NCBI GenBank assembly: GCA_964437365.1
Contig: CAYTGM010000006.1
Span: 1-64,000 of the forward strand
DNA from: CAYTGM01 sp964437365
GTDB taxonomy: Bacteria > Sumerlaeota > Sumerlaeia > SLMS01
Direction of reading: 5' to 3'
Length of the DNA stretch: 64,000 nt
Each line of letters opens with the position of its first letter. Position 1 is the stretch's first letter. Made by a program: the position numbers and the translations under genes. Shown here piece by piece: positions 16,324 through 25,478 of this stretch. The notes below the pieces were generated by a model, which was not told the origin of the DNA, ran no database searches, and saw only the letters and a program-made list of their open reading frames with translations.

Positions 16324-19300
16324 TCAGATCTCCTGTTCCATGCCATTGGTCGGAATTCTCAACTGTGCCATATGTTCATACAGCGCGATGCGTCGTCGAG
16401 CAGACTGCTGGGCCTCTTCTGTGAATCGACGGAAGCGATCCGCATCAAGCGACTCGATCATCCTGAAACGAGTTTCGTTCTTCATATACTCGTGGACAGG
16501 AATTCTTCCGGGCCTGGCGTCTATGGTCAGAGGTGGTTCCCCACGTCCTGCCCTTCTTGGATCATATCTATACAATGGCCACACCCCACTATCAACGGCG
16601 CGCTTCTGCTGTTCCGCACCAAAAGACATATCGTAGCCATGCGCAATACAGTGACTGTAGGCGATCACAAGTGAAGGACCAGGATAGGATTCCGCTTCCT
16701 GTAACGCCTTAACCGTTTGTGAGTCCTTAGCTCCGAAAGCGATACTGGCCACATAGACATGACCATAATTCATAGCCATGAGACCCAGATCTTTCTTATC
16801 CGTTGCTTTACCAAGAGCCGCAAATTTCGCGGCGGCTCCAATTGGCGTAGCTTTAGATGCCTGTCCTCCCGTATTACTATAGACTTCTGTGTCCAAAACC
16901 AAAATGTTGATATCATGATCCAGAGACAAGACGTGATCAAGCCCACCATATCCAATATCGAAAGCCCAACCATCACCACCAAATAGCCAGATGCTGCGGG
17001 GAATCAAATAGTCCAGAACCGAATTCAGAACCGGGCCGTAGGCAGGATTGAGATTTTTCAAATGATGACGCAACTCACCAATCACCTTCCGCCTCTCATC
17101 CGCCGCCGCTTGCGTTTTCTTCAGAGGCGACAAAAGCTTTTCTGAATAATTCGACCCGAGCTCAGCACCATGTACCTTTAAGAGTGTTTCTGCCAGTTTC
17201 TTCTGAGCACGGCTGGCGAGAGATATACCGAGTCCGAACTCGGCATTATCCTCAAAAAGCGAATTGGACCAGGCAGGGCCACGACCACACTCGTTTGTTG
17301 TGTAGGGAGTGGTTGGCAGGTTTCCCCCGTATATCGAGGAACAGCCTGTTGCATTTGCGATTACCATGCGGTCACCGAAAAGCTGTGTCGCCAGTTTGAT
17401 ATATGGGGTCTCTCCACATCCTGCACAGGCTCCGGAAAACTCCATCAGTGGTTGAAGAAACTGTGACATCTTCACACTGTTTACTTCAATCTTTTCACGA
17501 TCAATCTCTGGAATGGAACGGAAGAAATCAAAGTTTTTACGCTCGGACTTCAAATGATCTGTCAGCGGCGACATATTGATCGCCTTTAAACGAGGAGCAG
17601 CCTTGTTTTTTGCCGGGCAAACCTGCACGCACAATCGGCAGCCGGTGCAATCCTCAGGAGCAACCTGGATTGTATACTTCATTCCTTCGAACTCTTTCCC
17701 CCTGTAATCGTTAGAACGAAACTCTTCAGGAGCACTCTCAAGCTCTTTTGGATCGTATACCTTGGCGCGTATCGCGGCGTGCGGACAGACCATCGCACAC
17801 TTGTTACATTGTATGCAGGTTTCTTTATCCCAGATAGGAACTTCCTGTGCTATACGTCTTTTTTCAATCTGAGTCGTCCCTGTCGGCCAGGTTCCATCCA
17901 CAGGAAAAGCACTTACCGGCAACAGGTCGCCTTTGCCAGCGAGCATCACACGTGTCACGCGGTCTATAAAAGTCTCTCCATTTCCATTGGGAATATTGGG
18001 AGAATCAATGACAGGAACATCCTCAGTAGGTATGTCGACTTTCTGAAGCCCACCCTTGGCGACGTCGACGGCCGCACAATTCCTCTGAACAATAGCTTCC
18101 CCTTTTTTCGAATAGGTTGCTGAGATGGACTCCTTGATCTTAAGAAGAGCCTTCTCTTCAGGCATGACATTCGACAGAAGAAAAAAGCAGGTTTGCATGA
18201 TCGTGTTGATACGATTTCCAAGCCCTAACTCTCGCGCCAGTTTATTCGCATCAATCACAAAAAGGTTCAGACCTTTTTCCTGGATGATTTTCCGCACCTT
18301 ATCGGGTAGCTGACTCCAGATCATCTCTTTATCATAAGGCGCATTCAAAAGAAAGGTTCCACCCTCAGCTATACGGTCGAGCATATCATACTTCTCAAGG
18401 AAAGAAAACTGGTGACAGGCGACAAACTGCGCTTCGTTGATCAGCCAGGGTGCCTCAATCGGTTGCTGAGAAAACCGCAAATGAGAAACTGTCAACGCTC
18501 CTGACTTCTTCGAGTCATAGACAAAATACCCCTGGGCGTGGTTTCCCTCCTCGCTGGCGATGATTTTAATAGAGTTCTTGTTGGCGCCAACAGTTCCATC
18601 TGACCCTAGCCCAAAGAACAGTGATTCAAATACATCCCCTTGATGACTGATGGTATTTTCGTCCCATTCCACTGAAAGCTGAGTGAGATCATCATTAATC
18701 CCAATTGTGAAATGGCGCTTCAAACTCCCCTGCTGAAGTGCTTCATATATACCGACCACCATCGATGGCGTGAATTCCTTGCTTGATAGACCGTACCGTC
18801 CACCATAGACCTTGGGAAGAACCTGCCGTGGCGTTGAGTCTTCATGCAGCGCCGACACAACATCAAGATAGAGTGGCTCGCCAATCGATCCATTTTCTTT
18901 TGTCCGGTCCAGAACAATAATATGATCAACAGAGGTTGGAACTTTCTCCAAAAAGCGCTGCAGATCAAAAGGCCGATAGAGCCTTACCGTCAGCAAACCG
19001 GTCTTTTCTCCCCTGCTGTTCAAATGGTCAACAGCTGACTTGATCGCCGTTGCCCCTGATCCCATGACGACAAAGAGAGTTCTTGGGTCGGAGCACCCCG
19101 AGTATTCGTATAGCTCGTACTTTCGACCTGTGAGCTTTTCAAATTCACGCATCGTTCTTTCAAGAATATCAGGACACTTCAGGTAAAAGCTGTTCGAAGC
19201 TTCACGCGCCTGGAAGAACGTGTCCGGGTTTTGAGCCGCACCACGCAAAACAGGTGCGTCAGGGTTCAGGGCTCGCTCCCGGTGTTCCTCGATAGCATCC

Positions 19301-19890
19301 TGATCAATAAATTCAAGAAGTTGTTCATCGCTCAGCTCAAATATCTTATTCAGTTCATGAGAGGTTCTGAAACCATCGAAAAAATGCATAAAGGGTATGC
19401 GTGAGCGAAGCGATGCCAGCTGACCAATCGCTGCAAAATCATGAGCCTCCTGAACCGTGCCTGAAGAAAGAAGCGCAAACCCGGTTTGACGACACGCCAT
19501 GACATCACTGTGATCACCAAAAATCGAAAGTGCATGGGTCGCCAGTGATCGAGCCGCCACATGCATACAGTATGATGTGAGCTCGCCCGCGATCTTGTAT
19601 AGATTGGGAATCATCAACAGGAGCCCCTGGGATGATGTGAACGTCGTTGCCAGTGCTCCACCCTGAAGTGCCCCATGAACGGCACCGGCGGCTCCGGCTT
19701 CAGACTGCATCTCTGTAATTTGTGGAACTCCTCCCCAGATATTCCGCCTTCCCTGTGCACTCCAGGCATCTGCCAGTTCACCCATTGGGGATGACGGTGT
19801 AATGGGATATATCGCAGCAATGTCGTTGAGACGAAAAGCAACCGAGGCGGCCGCTTCATTTCCATCCACGACAATCATCTTCTGGTTCAT
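16324..19890 (-). CDS. nifJ: Pyruvate:ferredoxin (flavodoxin) oxidoreductase
   Basis: This single-chain PFOR of about 1188 residues oxidises pyruvate and CoA to acetyl-CoA and CO2 and reduces ferredoxin or flavodoxin. The order is the N-terminal pyruvate domain (DGNEAAASVAFRLND, YPITPSSPMGE), the middle gamma domain, a two-[4Fe-4S] ferredoxin domain with CIQCNKCAMVCP (about 690) and CTGCRLCVQVCP (about 750), then CAGCGETPY near 822 with the proximal cluster cysteines. The TPP site GGDGWAFDIGYGG lies near 968 and NTGGQASKATP near 1005. The ATG at 19890 is chosen because GGAG lies eight bases upstream. The length is typical (1170-1200). The enzyme is oxygen-sensitive in many hosts and indicates anaerobic or micro-oxic carbon metabolism. 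Confidence 0.97.
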   Translation of the reverse strand: MNQKMIVVDGNEAAASVAFRLNDIAAIYPITPSSPMGELADAWSAQGRRNIWGGVPQITEMQSEAGAAGAVHGALQGGALATTFTSSQGLLLMIPNLYKIAGELTSYCMHVAARSLATHALSIFGDHSDVMACRQTGFALLSSGTVQEAHDFAAIGQLASLRSRIPFMHFFDGFRTSHELNKIFELSDEQLLEFIDQDAIEEHRERALNPDAPVLRGAAQNPDTFFQAREASNSFYLKCPDILERTMREFEKLTGRKYELYEYSGCSDPRTLFVVMGSGATAIKSAVDHLNSRGEKTGLLTVRLYRPFDLQRFLEKVPTSVDHIIVLDRTKENGSIGEPLYLDVVSALHEDSTPRQVLPKVYGGRYGLSSKEFTPSMVVGIYEALQQGSLKRHFTIGINDDLTQLSVEWDENTISHQGDVFESLFFGLGSDGTVGANKNSIKIIASEEGNHAQGYFVYDSKKSGALTVSHLRFSQQPIEAPWLINEAQFVACHQFSFLEKYDMLDRIAEGGTFLLNAPYDKEMIWSQLPDKVRKIIQEKGLNLFVIDANKLARELGLGNRINTIMQTCFFLLSNVMPEEKALLKIKESISATYSKKGEAIVQRNCAAVDVAKGGLQKVDIPTEDVPVIDSPNIPNGNGETFIDRVTRVMLAGKGDLLPVSAFPVDGTWPTGTTQIEKRRIAQEVPIWDKETCIQCNKCAMVCPHAAIRAKVYDPKELESAPEEFRSNDYRGKEFEGMKYTIQVAPEDCTGCRLCVQVCPAKNKAAPRLKAINMSPLTDHLKSERKNFDFFRSIPEIDREKIEVNSVKMSQFLQPLMEFSGACAGCGETPYIKLATQLFGDRMVIANATGCSSIYGGNLPTTPYTTNECGRGPAWSNSLFEDNAEFGLGISLASRAQKKLAETLLKVHGAELGSNYSEKLLSPLKKTQAAADERRKVIGELRHHLKNLNPAYGPVLNSVLDYLIPRSIWLFGGDGWAFDIGYGGLDHVLSLDHDINILVLDTEVYSNTGGQASKATPIGAAAKFAALGKATDKKDLGLMAMNYGHVYVASIAFGAKDSQTVKALQEAESYPGPSLVIAYSHCIAHGYDMSFGAEQQKRAVDSGVWPLYRYDPRRAGRGEPPLTIDARPGRIPVHEYMKNETRFRMIESLDADRFRRFTEEAQQSARRRIALYEHMAQLRIPTNGMEQEI

Positions 19891-20153
19891 CAAAGATTCT
19901 CCTGCTCTGATCAATCGATCTCATGACGGATTTCCAAGAACTCTCATCCTGTTCTTCACCGTCAAAGGGAACAGAAGTGAAGCGCGAAGGCAATCCCAAT
20001 ATTCCAATATCCCAATAGAGTAAATAACGTACCGTATTTTGGGCTCACTTGCTTTCGGCGGACTGTGCGAAGACGCACTCATCAATCGCCCCAACTATTT
20101 CAAAGATTGCGGAGTCTTTTACGATGTGCACTATCACGGGGTAGGAGGGGCTG

Positions 20154-21014
20154 ATGCCGCTGAATCATCTTTTCATGAACGTCGTGCTCATCGCTGGGTT
20201 TCTCGCGATTGGAATTCTGCTCAAATCGCGAAAGTCGACGGCGATCACCGGGATTATTCTGAGTGTTATTATCGGACTTCTCGGAGTCGGCATGATGAAA
20301 CGTCCTGACTTGTTTCTCAAGTTCTTACCTTTCACGCACCTTTATTATTACTCCAACTGGTTTCCCTTCGCCGTCGCCTTGTTTCTCCCCTGCACCTACG
20401 CGTTTCTTGATGACAAGAAATGGGTCAAGATTCGTTGTGCGGTCCTCGGCCTGATCCTTTTCACCTTTTCCCTGGCCGATTATCGCGCCTATTTCCGACC
20501 ACTGGCAACCTCAACGCAGAACGAAATTGACGAAGATCTGGTATGCCGTCAGTCCAGCATGTCGACCTGTTCAGCAGCGGCTCTGGTGACTTTTCTTCAC
20601 CGCCATGATATAGACGCGACAGAGGAGGAGATGATTACTCTCGCTGATACAAAGGATCGCGTCGGAACCAATCACCTGGGGCTTTATCGAGCGGTTAAAC
20701 TGAAACTCGCTGAAACAAATCGGACAGAAACACCCCGGCTATTGCATCTGAATATAAAGGAATTGATGGATCGATCAAGTCCGGCTGTGGTTACTGTGGG
20801 GTTGCCGAAAGGCGAAGATTCTCCAGAGGCGGTGGAATTCGGTCGAAAGTACAACTGGGATATCGGAATTTTCCACGATGTGGTGTATCTGGGACCCGAT
20901 AGCGAGCGTGAAGGACATGTGCTCATTGCGGATCCCGACTTTGGTTTGGAGTCGTGGCAGGCGTCTGCTCTTGAGTATCTCTATCAGGGTTTCGCGCTCG
21001 TAATCGAAGAGTAG
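20154..21014 (+). CDS. Membrane protein with C39-like cysteine peptidase domain
   Basis: Residues 1-108 hold about four membrane helices. Residues 125-286 form a papain-like C39-type domain with oxyanion Gln133, catalytic Cys139 in QSSMSTCSAAAL, His255 in EGHVLIADPD and Asp260. This is the residue order of bacteriocin-leader peptidases and stand-alone C39-like proteins. There is no ABC exporter fused or adjacent, so the substrate is unknown; it could cut a secreted precursor at the membrane or be a surface hydrolase. The ATG follows a strong AGGAGGGG site. It diverges from nifJ. No obvious double-glycine peptide gene is seen beside it. Confidence 0.78.
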   Translation: MPLNHLFMNVVLIAGFLAIGILLKSRKSTAITGIILSVIIGLLGVGMMKRPDLFLKFLPFTHLYYYSNWFPFAVALFLPCTYAFLDDKKWVKIRCAVLGLILFTFSLADYRAYFRPLATSTQNEIDEDLVCRQSSMSTCSAAALVTFLHRHDIDATEEEMITLADTKDRVGTNHLGLYRAVKLKLAETNRTETPRLLHLNIKELMDRSSPAVVTVGLPKGEDSPEAVEFGRKYNWDIGIFHDVVYLGPDSEREGHVLIADPDFGLESWQASALEYLYQGFALVIEE

Positions 21015-21303
21015 CATCGATCCAGGATCGGAGAACTTTCGAAGGAGGTTCGAAGCATTGCAGTGGTTCGATCATGCATCGAACATGCATCCATACTGGT
21101 AGCATCCCCCGGGTTGAGTGAGCTTTTTCGCAGGTGGTTACCCCTGCCCTTGGAGCGCCGGTCGCCAGTTGGATCGTGTTTGTCATTGATTTTCTGCAGG
21201 CCAGGAGGGCGGGCCTGGTATCCTGGAATAGTGGATCTCCCGAGGCTGTCCCCAAATAAGGTATTTGAGACAGCCTGTCCCGATCGGCGATGAATAAAAA
21301 CTC
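21015..21303. other. Intergenic stretch with palindromes
   Basis: No gene is supported. A perfect 7-bp palindrome GTTCGAT-CATGC-ATCGAAC lies at 21066-21084, and CCAGG/CCTGG repeats occur at about 21200-21235. These could fold in RNA after the C39-like gene but lack a T-tract, so no terminator is claimed. Confidence 0.4.
21241..21275 (+). repeat. Hairpin repeat related to window start
   Basis: GGCTGTC (21244-21250) pairs with GACAGCC (21269-21275), and CAAATA (21253-21258) pairs with TATTTG (21262-21267) around an AGG loop, giving a 13-bp interrupted stem. A diverged copy lies inverted at 25-56 (27 of 32 positions). It could be a REP-like or mobile-element end. It sits 28 bases before MITE-like copy B. 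Confidence 0.6.
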
Positions 21304-21467
21304 TGGAGTGGTTGCCCAAATTAATGTCTGAATAGATGGTGAGCGAGAAAGGAGCATTCAATATTCTGAAAACATAGGCACAGTGGTGCTATTACGAGGC
21401 TTTCGTGATGCTGGAGGAAGTGCTAGTAGCCAGCTTGAATCAGATAGGAATTCTGACGGAAACTCTA
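21304..21467 (+). repeat. Dispersed MITE-like element, copy B
   Basis: This 164-bp copy starts TGGAGTGG and ends AACTCTA. It shares ATAGATGGTGAGCGAGA and GTGGTGCTATTACGAGGCTTTC with copy C at 57985. Its terminal repeats are more diverged than those of copy C. A 91-codon frame starting at 21405 runs across its end into non-coding sequence and is not accepted as a gene. Confidence 0.75.
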
Positions 21468-21910
21468 ACATTCTCTCGACCGAATTCGAAGGAGGGAAGA
21501 GATCGGTTAACCTGGCCTCCAGATGTGCGTTACATTCAACCTGAGGCCCAGGATATAGTTGATCCTGTGGAAAATTGCTATTATTCCTACCTCATCAAGA
21601 ATGCCCTTCTAATCTCCTTTAGTGACAATGTTGGGTTATCGCTGGCGATATCCCGGCACTGGAAAATTCGAGTTAACTGACTCTAAGAAATCTTGAAATC
21701 TCGCCACTCTGCCCTCGAAATCATCTCAACCCGCTGACAATTGCCCTGATTTGGATTATCATTTTAAGAGGAGCCATTCATCTGGCCCATACGGGCCATG
21801 AATGACTGATTAGAGGGAGCTTAGATTTCATCGAAAATTCACCTTATTTGACGTTGATTCTCATCCCAACAGCTCCTAGTATCGAATACAAGACTATCGA
21901 GGGCTCTCCA
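21468..21910. other. Intergenic stretch upstream of secreted protein
   Basis: No supported gene is seen. At 21776-21805, CATTCAT-CT-GGCCC-ATAC-GGGCC-ATGAATG forms a 12-bp stem with a two-base bulge and a four-base loop. It lies 106 bases before the chosen start of the next gene and could be an untranslated-leader structure or a protein-binding dyad. Confidence 0.45.
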
Positions 21911-23047
21911 TTGTTAAAGCGAAGCGCCACATTTTCACTTTCCAAAACCCTGCTGTTCATCACAGCAGCAGGATTTATGTGTGGGCTTTCGAGTAGAGCA
22001 AATGCCGAGAACCTGGCGGAAAAGAAAGCATTCATCAGTTCGCCACAGCTTTCAGCTGCAGGTTCTACCGCTTGTGTCAGCTGGATTGAAACCTCTGAAG
22101 GCTCTGGAGATGTTCTGAAGTATACGGTCGTTTCCGATGAGACTCCTCTGGATCAGCTTTCTTCCAACACCCACACCGCCTACGTTTCCCCTCCCTCAGC
22201 CACAATACATGAAGCGACCTCGACAGTAATCCCCGGCACTTCTTCGCCTGTTGTCGCCTGGATCAGCAGTGATCAGGAAAATAGTTCGTATAGACTGATG
22301 GTTCAAACACCTGGCAGCCCGAACGTCCTTATCCACGAATCAGAGTCGCTCATTGAGCTTCCTGGAATCGACATTTCCACTTCTGGCACCGCCTATCTTG
22401 TCTGGACGGAAGTGAAGGGTGGCACATCACGAACATGGGTCGCCGATAGAGATTTGAATGATCCTGAAGCGATTTGGGAAAAGGGAGCTCTCACCGCCAC
22501 GGAACGTCCTTACGACATTCTACCACAGGTTTTTGCAGCCGAGTCCCATGCTGATATATATTGGTACTCAATTTCCGATAGTGATGTCATTGTGTATCGC
22601 GCCGTGCTTGAAGACGAAGTGAAGACGATCGACACGCTTGATTTTGGAGATATGCCGACCAACCGCCTCCCCATGCTCTATCCTGTTGGATCTGAGGGCA
22701 TGCTCGGAGCAGTCTGGATCGAAGTCACCGAAGAGGGTGAGTCGTACATCAGTTTTGACCCACGTCAGGATCTTGATGGACAGATTTCTCAACTTGGTTC
22801 TGGTGAAGCTACCGTGAGGCAACCGTATGTTTCGGGGGACGGCTATGGGCTTAAATGCTGGCTCGAAGAAGTAAATGAAGGAACGACTCTTTCAGCCGAT
22901 TCGATCAATGGCGATACTTTTGGTGTGACAGTGTCCAGTGAATCAACGTCGCCACAGGTTGCCGGCACCCAGTCCTTCACTCATTTGATCTGGATCGAAG
23001 AAGATTCCGAGTTCGCCACAGCCACGTTGAAATACCAGCGACGATAA
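21911..23047 (+). CDS. Secreted seven-repeat (propeller-like) protein
   Basis: This exported protein of 378 residues has a classic signal peptide (basic LKRSATFSLSK, hydrophobic core, cleavage after SSRANA). The mature part carries seven spaced motifs of the type hydrophobic-x-Trp: VSWIET, VAWISS, LVWTEV, IYWYSI, AVWIEV, KCWLEE and LIWIEE, about 45-55 residues apart. This would fit a seven-bladed beta-propeller. No catalytic residues are recognised. The TTG at 21911 is chosen because GAGGG lies seven bases upstream and it gives a normal signal peptide; the longer frame from 21848 would add an unlikely N-terminus. It could bind a surface ligand or glycan. Confidence 0.78.
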   Translation: MLKRSATFSLSKTLLFITAAGFMCGLSSRANAENLAEKKAFISSPQLSAAGSTACVSWIETSEGSGDVLKYTVVSDETPLDQLSSNTHTAYVSPPSATIHEATSTVIPGTSSPVVAWISSDQENSSYRLMVQTPGSPNVLIHESESLIELPGIDISTSGTAYLVWTEVKGGTSRTWVADRDLNDPEAIWEKGALTATERPYDILPQVFAAESHADIYWYSISDSDVIVYRAVLEDEVKTIDTLDFGDMPTNRLPMLYPVGSEGMLGAVWIEVTEEGESYISFDPRQDLDGQISQLGSGEATVRQPYVSGDGYGLKCWLEEVNEGTTLSADSINGDTFGVTVSSESTSPQVAGTQSFTHLIWIEEDSEFATATLKYQRR

Positions 23048-23141
23048 TCATCCTTCGCAGCATTTTTCCCTTTTCATTTCCAACTCCTCAGCACAAACTC
23101 ATGGTCTTAAGGTTCAAACCCCACCAGCACGGTAAACAATT

Positions 23142-25478
23142 GTGTTTCTAGTCCTTCCTCAAGATTCACCGCAGGTTTCCTGGAAAATAAAAGATCTGAC
23201 TGCACAGATCACGCTATACGAAGGGCATGTGGTTCGACTTCAAGTAACCCGCGCCGCTCAGTTTCAGGCTCTACAAAGCTATGCAATCGAGAAACTTCCC
23301 CCACTTTTAAAAGACTACCAGTGGGATGATGACACAAAAAAACTCAGCTGTGGAAGTCTTCAGGTAGAAATTGAATCTTCCAAAGGTCTTCCCCACATTC
23401 GTGACCATGCAGGCACAACGGTCCTGCAGGTAACGGATATACAAACAAGAGGCTTACGAGGGCTCTCACTTTCAAGAAAGCTGCGGGAACAGGAAGCCGT
23501 TTACGGTTTAGGCGAGCACGGTGAGACCTTTAATCGCAACCCCGGGCGATACCGCATCTGGAATACGGACGACTTTAATCATCAACCTTTCCGACGTTAT
23601 TATTGTCATATCCCCTTTGCCGTGTGCATGAGTCCGGTTTCCCTGTCTCAACATGGCTTTTTTATGGATAATCCGGGAGAGCTCCATTTTGACATCGCCT
23701 CGACAGAGAAGGAGCAGCTCCAGATGTCCTGCGAGACTGGTGACATTGACCTCTGGATTTTCCCTTCAAATGAGATAAAAGATATTCTATCCAGCTATAC
23801 AGAATTGACAGGCAGGACTCCCCGGCCTCCGATGTGGGCTCTTGGCTATCAGCAATGTCGCTGGTCTTATGAAAACGAGGAGAAGATCAGAAGTATCACC
23901 GAACAGCTTCGAGAGAAACGTATTCCCTGCGATGTGATCTATTTCGACATTGATTACATGCAGGACTATCTTGTCTTTACCTGGGACAAGGAGGCATTTT
24001 CTGATCCACATAAATTGATTCAGGATCTCAGTGCGGAAGGCTTTTCCACAGTCTGTATAGTGGATCCTGGGGTCGGCATCACAGACGGCTACCACGCCTA
24101 TGAAGATTCCAAGTCGGTCACTGGTTTCTTTCTGAAGCATGCGGATGGAGGGGAGATCATTCGTCATGTCTGGCCCGGTAAGACTCATCACCCGGACTTT
24201 ACAAACCCGATCGTGAAGGAGACCTGGGCAAGGTGGCAGAAGGATCACCTTCTCGATTATGGAGTTGCTGGCATCTGGAATGACATGAATGAGCCAGCAT
24301 TGATCGAGCCGCCAGAAAGAAAGGAATACCCCGCCGACGCGGTACACTTTGACAAGGGTATTTATCGCAGCCATAAAGAGGTACACAATATATACGGCTT
24401 GGAGATGGTGCGGACCAGTACCCTCGGCCAGATGGAATACCGGCCAGAGAAACGCCCATTCACCCTTACGAGATCGGGATGGGCAGGCATACAGAAGTAT
24501 TCGGCCGTTTGGACAGGCGATAATCGTTCGGCTTTCACGACGATGCCTTTAGACATTTCTTTGAACTTGAACATGGGGATGTCCGGTGTTCCCTTCGTGG
24601 GCTGTGACATCGGAGGTTTCTTTGATAACGCAACGCCTGAGCTGATGGCACGGTGGTTTGAATGGGGCGTCTTCCAGCCCTTCTGTAGAAGTCACTCTGC
24701 CCATGGTTCAGACCCGCACGAACCCTGGGAGTTCGGACCTGCGACAGAACAGGTTCTTCGACGCCTGATTGAATGGCGCTATCGTCTGCTGCCCTACATC
24801 TATACATGCTTTATCGAGAGCGAGGAGTCCGGGATGCCTGTCAATCGACCTCTCGTTTTGGAATATCCATTCGATGCTACTGTCTATTCAATTGGGAATC
24901 AGTTCCTTCTGGGTTCCGATATTCTGATCGCACCGATCCTGCAACCAGGGTGCGATCATCGGGCAGTTTATTTTCCACCCGGCGGCTGGTATCACCTGTG
25001 GTCGAATCAATACATAGACGGTGGCAAATGGGCGTTACAATCAGCTCCTTATGGTCAGCCAGCTGTGTTCTTTCGAGAAGGGTCTGTGGTTCCGATGCAC
25101 CCGGTGCGTCAGCACACCAAAGAGAAAGAGCCGGAAACCACCTATCTTGATGTTTTTCCCGGCCGCAGAATCAGTGGTAAATTGATCGAGGACGATGGTG
25201 ATTCTTTCGCGTATCAGCAGGGTGAAGAGTCGCGTATACTCTTTTCCGGTGAGATGGATGCAAAAGTCTTGAGACTGTGCATTGGTGCTCCGCAAGGTCC
25301 GTACAGATCGGCTAGAAAAACCTGGACAGTTCGTGTCCACGGACTGAACGAGAAAGTTACCTCTGTTGAATGCGCGGGGAACGAAGTAAAAAGCGAAACA
25401 CAAGGGGGGCTTCTGACGTTCGAGATTCCGGACGAGAAACAGAAGCTGGAAGTGACAATTCACCTCGGAAGTGGTTGA
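23142..25478 (+). CDS. Glycoside hydrolase family 31 alpha-glucosidase-like enzyme
   Basis: This 778-residue retaining alpha-glycosidase of family GH31 has an N-terminal beta-sandwich with YGLGEHGETFNRN. The catalytic barrel contains DVIYFDIDYMQDYLVFTWD, the nucleophile Asp381 in GIWNDMNEPA, and the acid/base Asp460 in VWTGDNRS, followed by GCDIGGFFDNATPELMARW and FCRSHSAHGS. C-terminal beta domains follow. No signal peptide is visible, so it probably acts on malto-oligosaccharides or similar glucosides in the cytoplasm. GTG at 23142 is the start with a weak ribosome site. The next gene begins by a TTGA overlap with its stop. Confidence 0.95.
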   Translation: MFLVLPQDSPQVSWKIKDLTAQITLYEGHVVRLQVTRAAQFQALQSYAIEKLPPLLKDYQWDDDTKKLSCGSLQVEIESSKGLPHIRDHAGTTVLQVTDIQTRGLRGLSLSRKLREQEAVYGLGEHGETFNRNPGRYRIWNTDDFNHQPFRRYYCHIPFAVCMSPVSLSQHGFFMDNPGELHFDIASTEKEQLQMSCETGDIDLWIFPSNEIKDILSSYTELTGRTPRPPMWALGYQQCRWSYENEEKIRSITEQLREKRIPCDVIYFDIDYMQDYLVFTWDKEAFSDPHKLIQDLSAEGFSTVCIVDPGVGITDGYHAYEDSKSVTGFFLKHADGGEIIRHVWPGKTHHPDFTNPIVKETWARWQKDHLLDYGVAGIWNDMNEPALIEPPERKEYPADAVHFDKGIYRSHKEVHNIYGLEMVRTSTLGQMEYRPEKRPFTLTRSGWAGIQKYSAVWTGDNRSAFTTMPLDISLNLNMGMSGVPFVGCDIGGFFDNATPELMARWFEWGVFQPFCRSHSAHGSDPHEPWEFGPATEQVLRRLIEWRYRLLPYIYTCFIESEESGMPVNRPLVLEYPFDATVYSIGNQFLLGSDILIAPILQPGCDHRAVYFPPGGWYHLWSNQYIDGGKWALQSAPYGQPAVFFREGSVVPMHPVRQHTKEKEPETTYLDVFPGRRISGKLIEDDGDSFAYQQGEESRILFSGEMDAKVLRLCIGAPQGPYRSARKTWTVRVHGLNEKVTSVECAGNEVKSETQGGLLTFEIPDEKQKLEVTIHLGSG

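Noticed and set aside
21405..21680. 91-codon open frame after MITE copy B
   Set aside because: It starts inside the repeat and runs into non-coding sequence, with no ribosome site or known motif.
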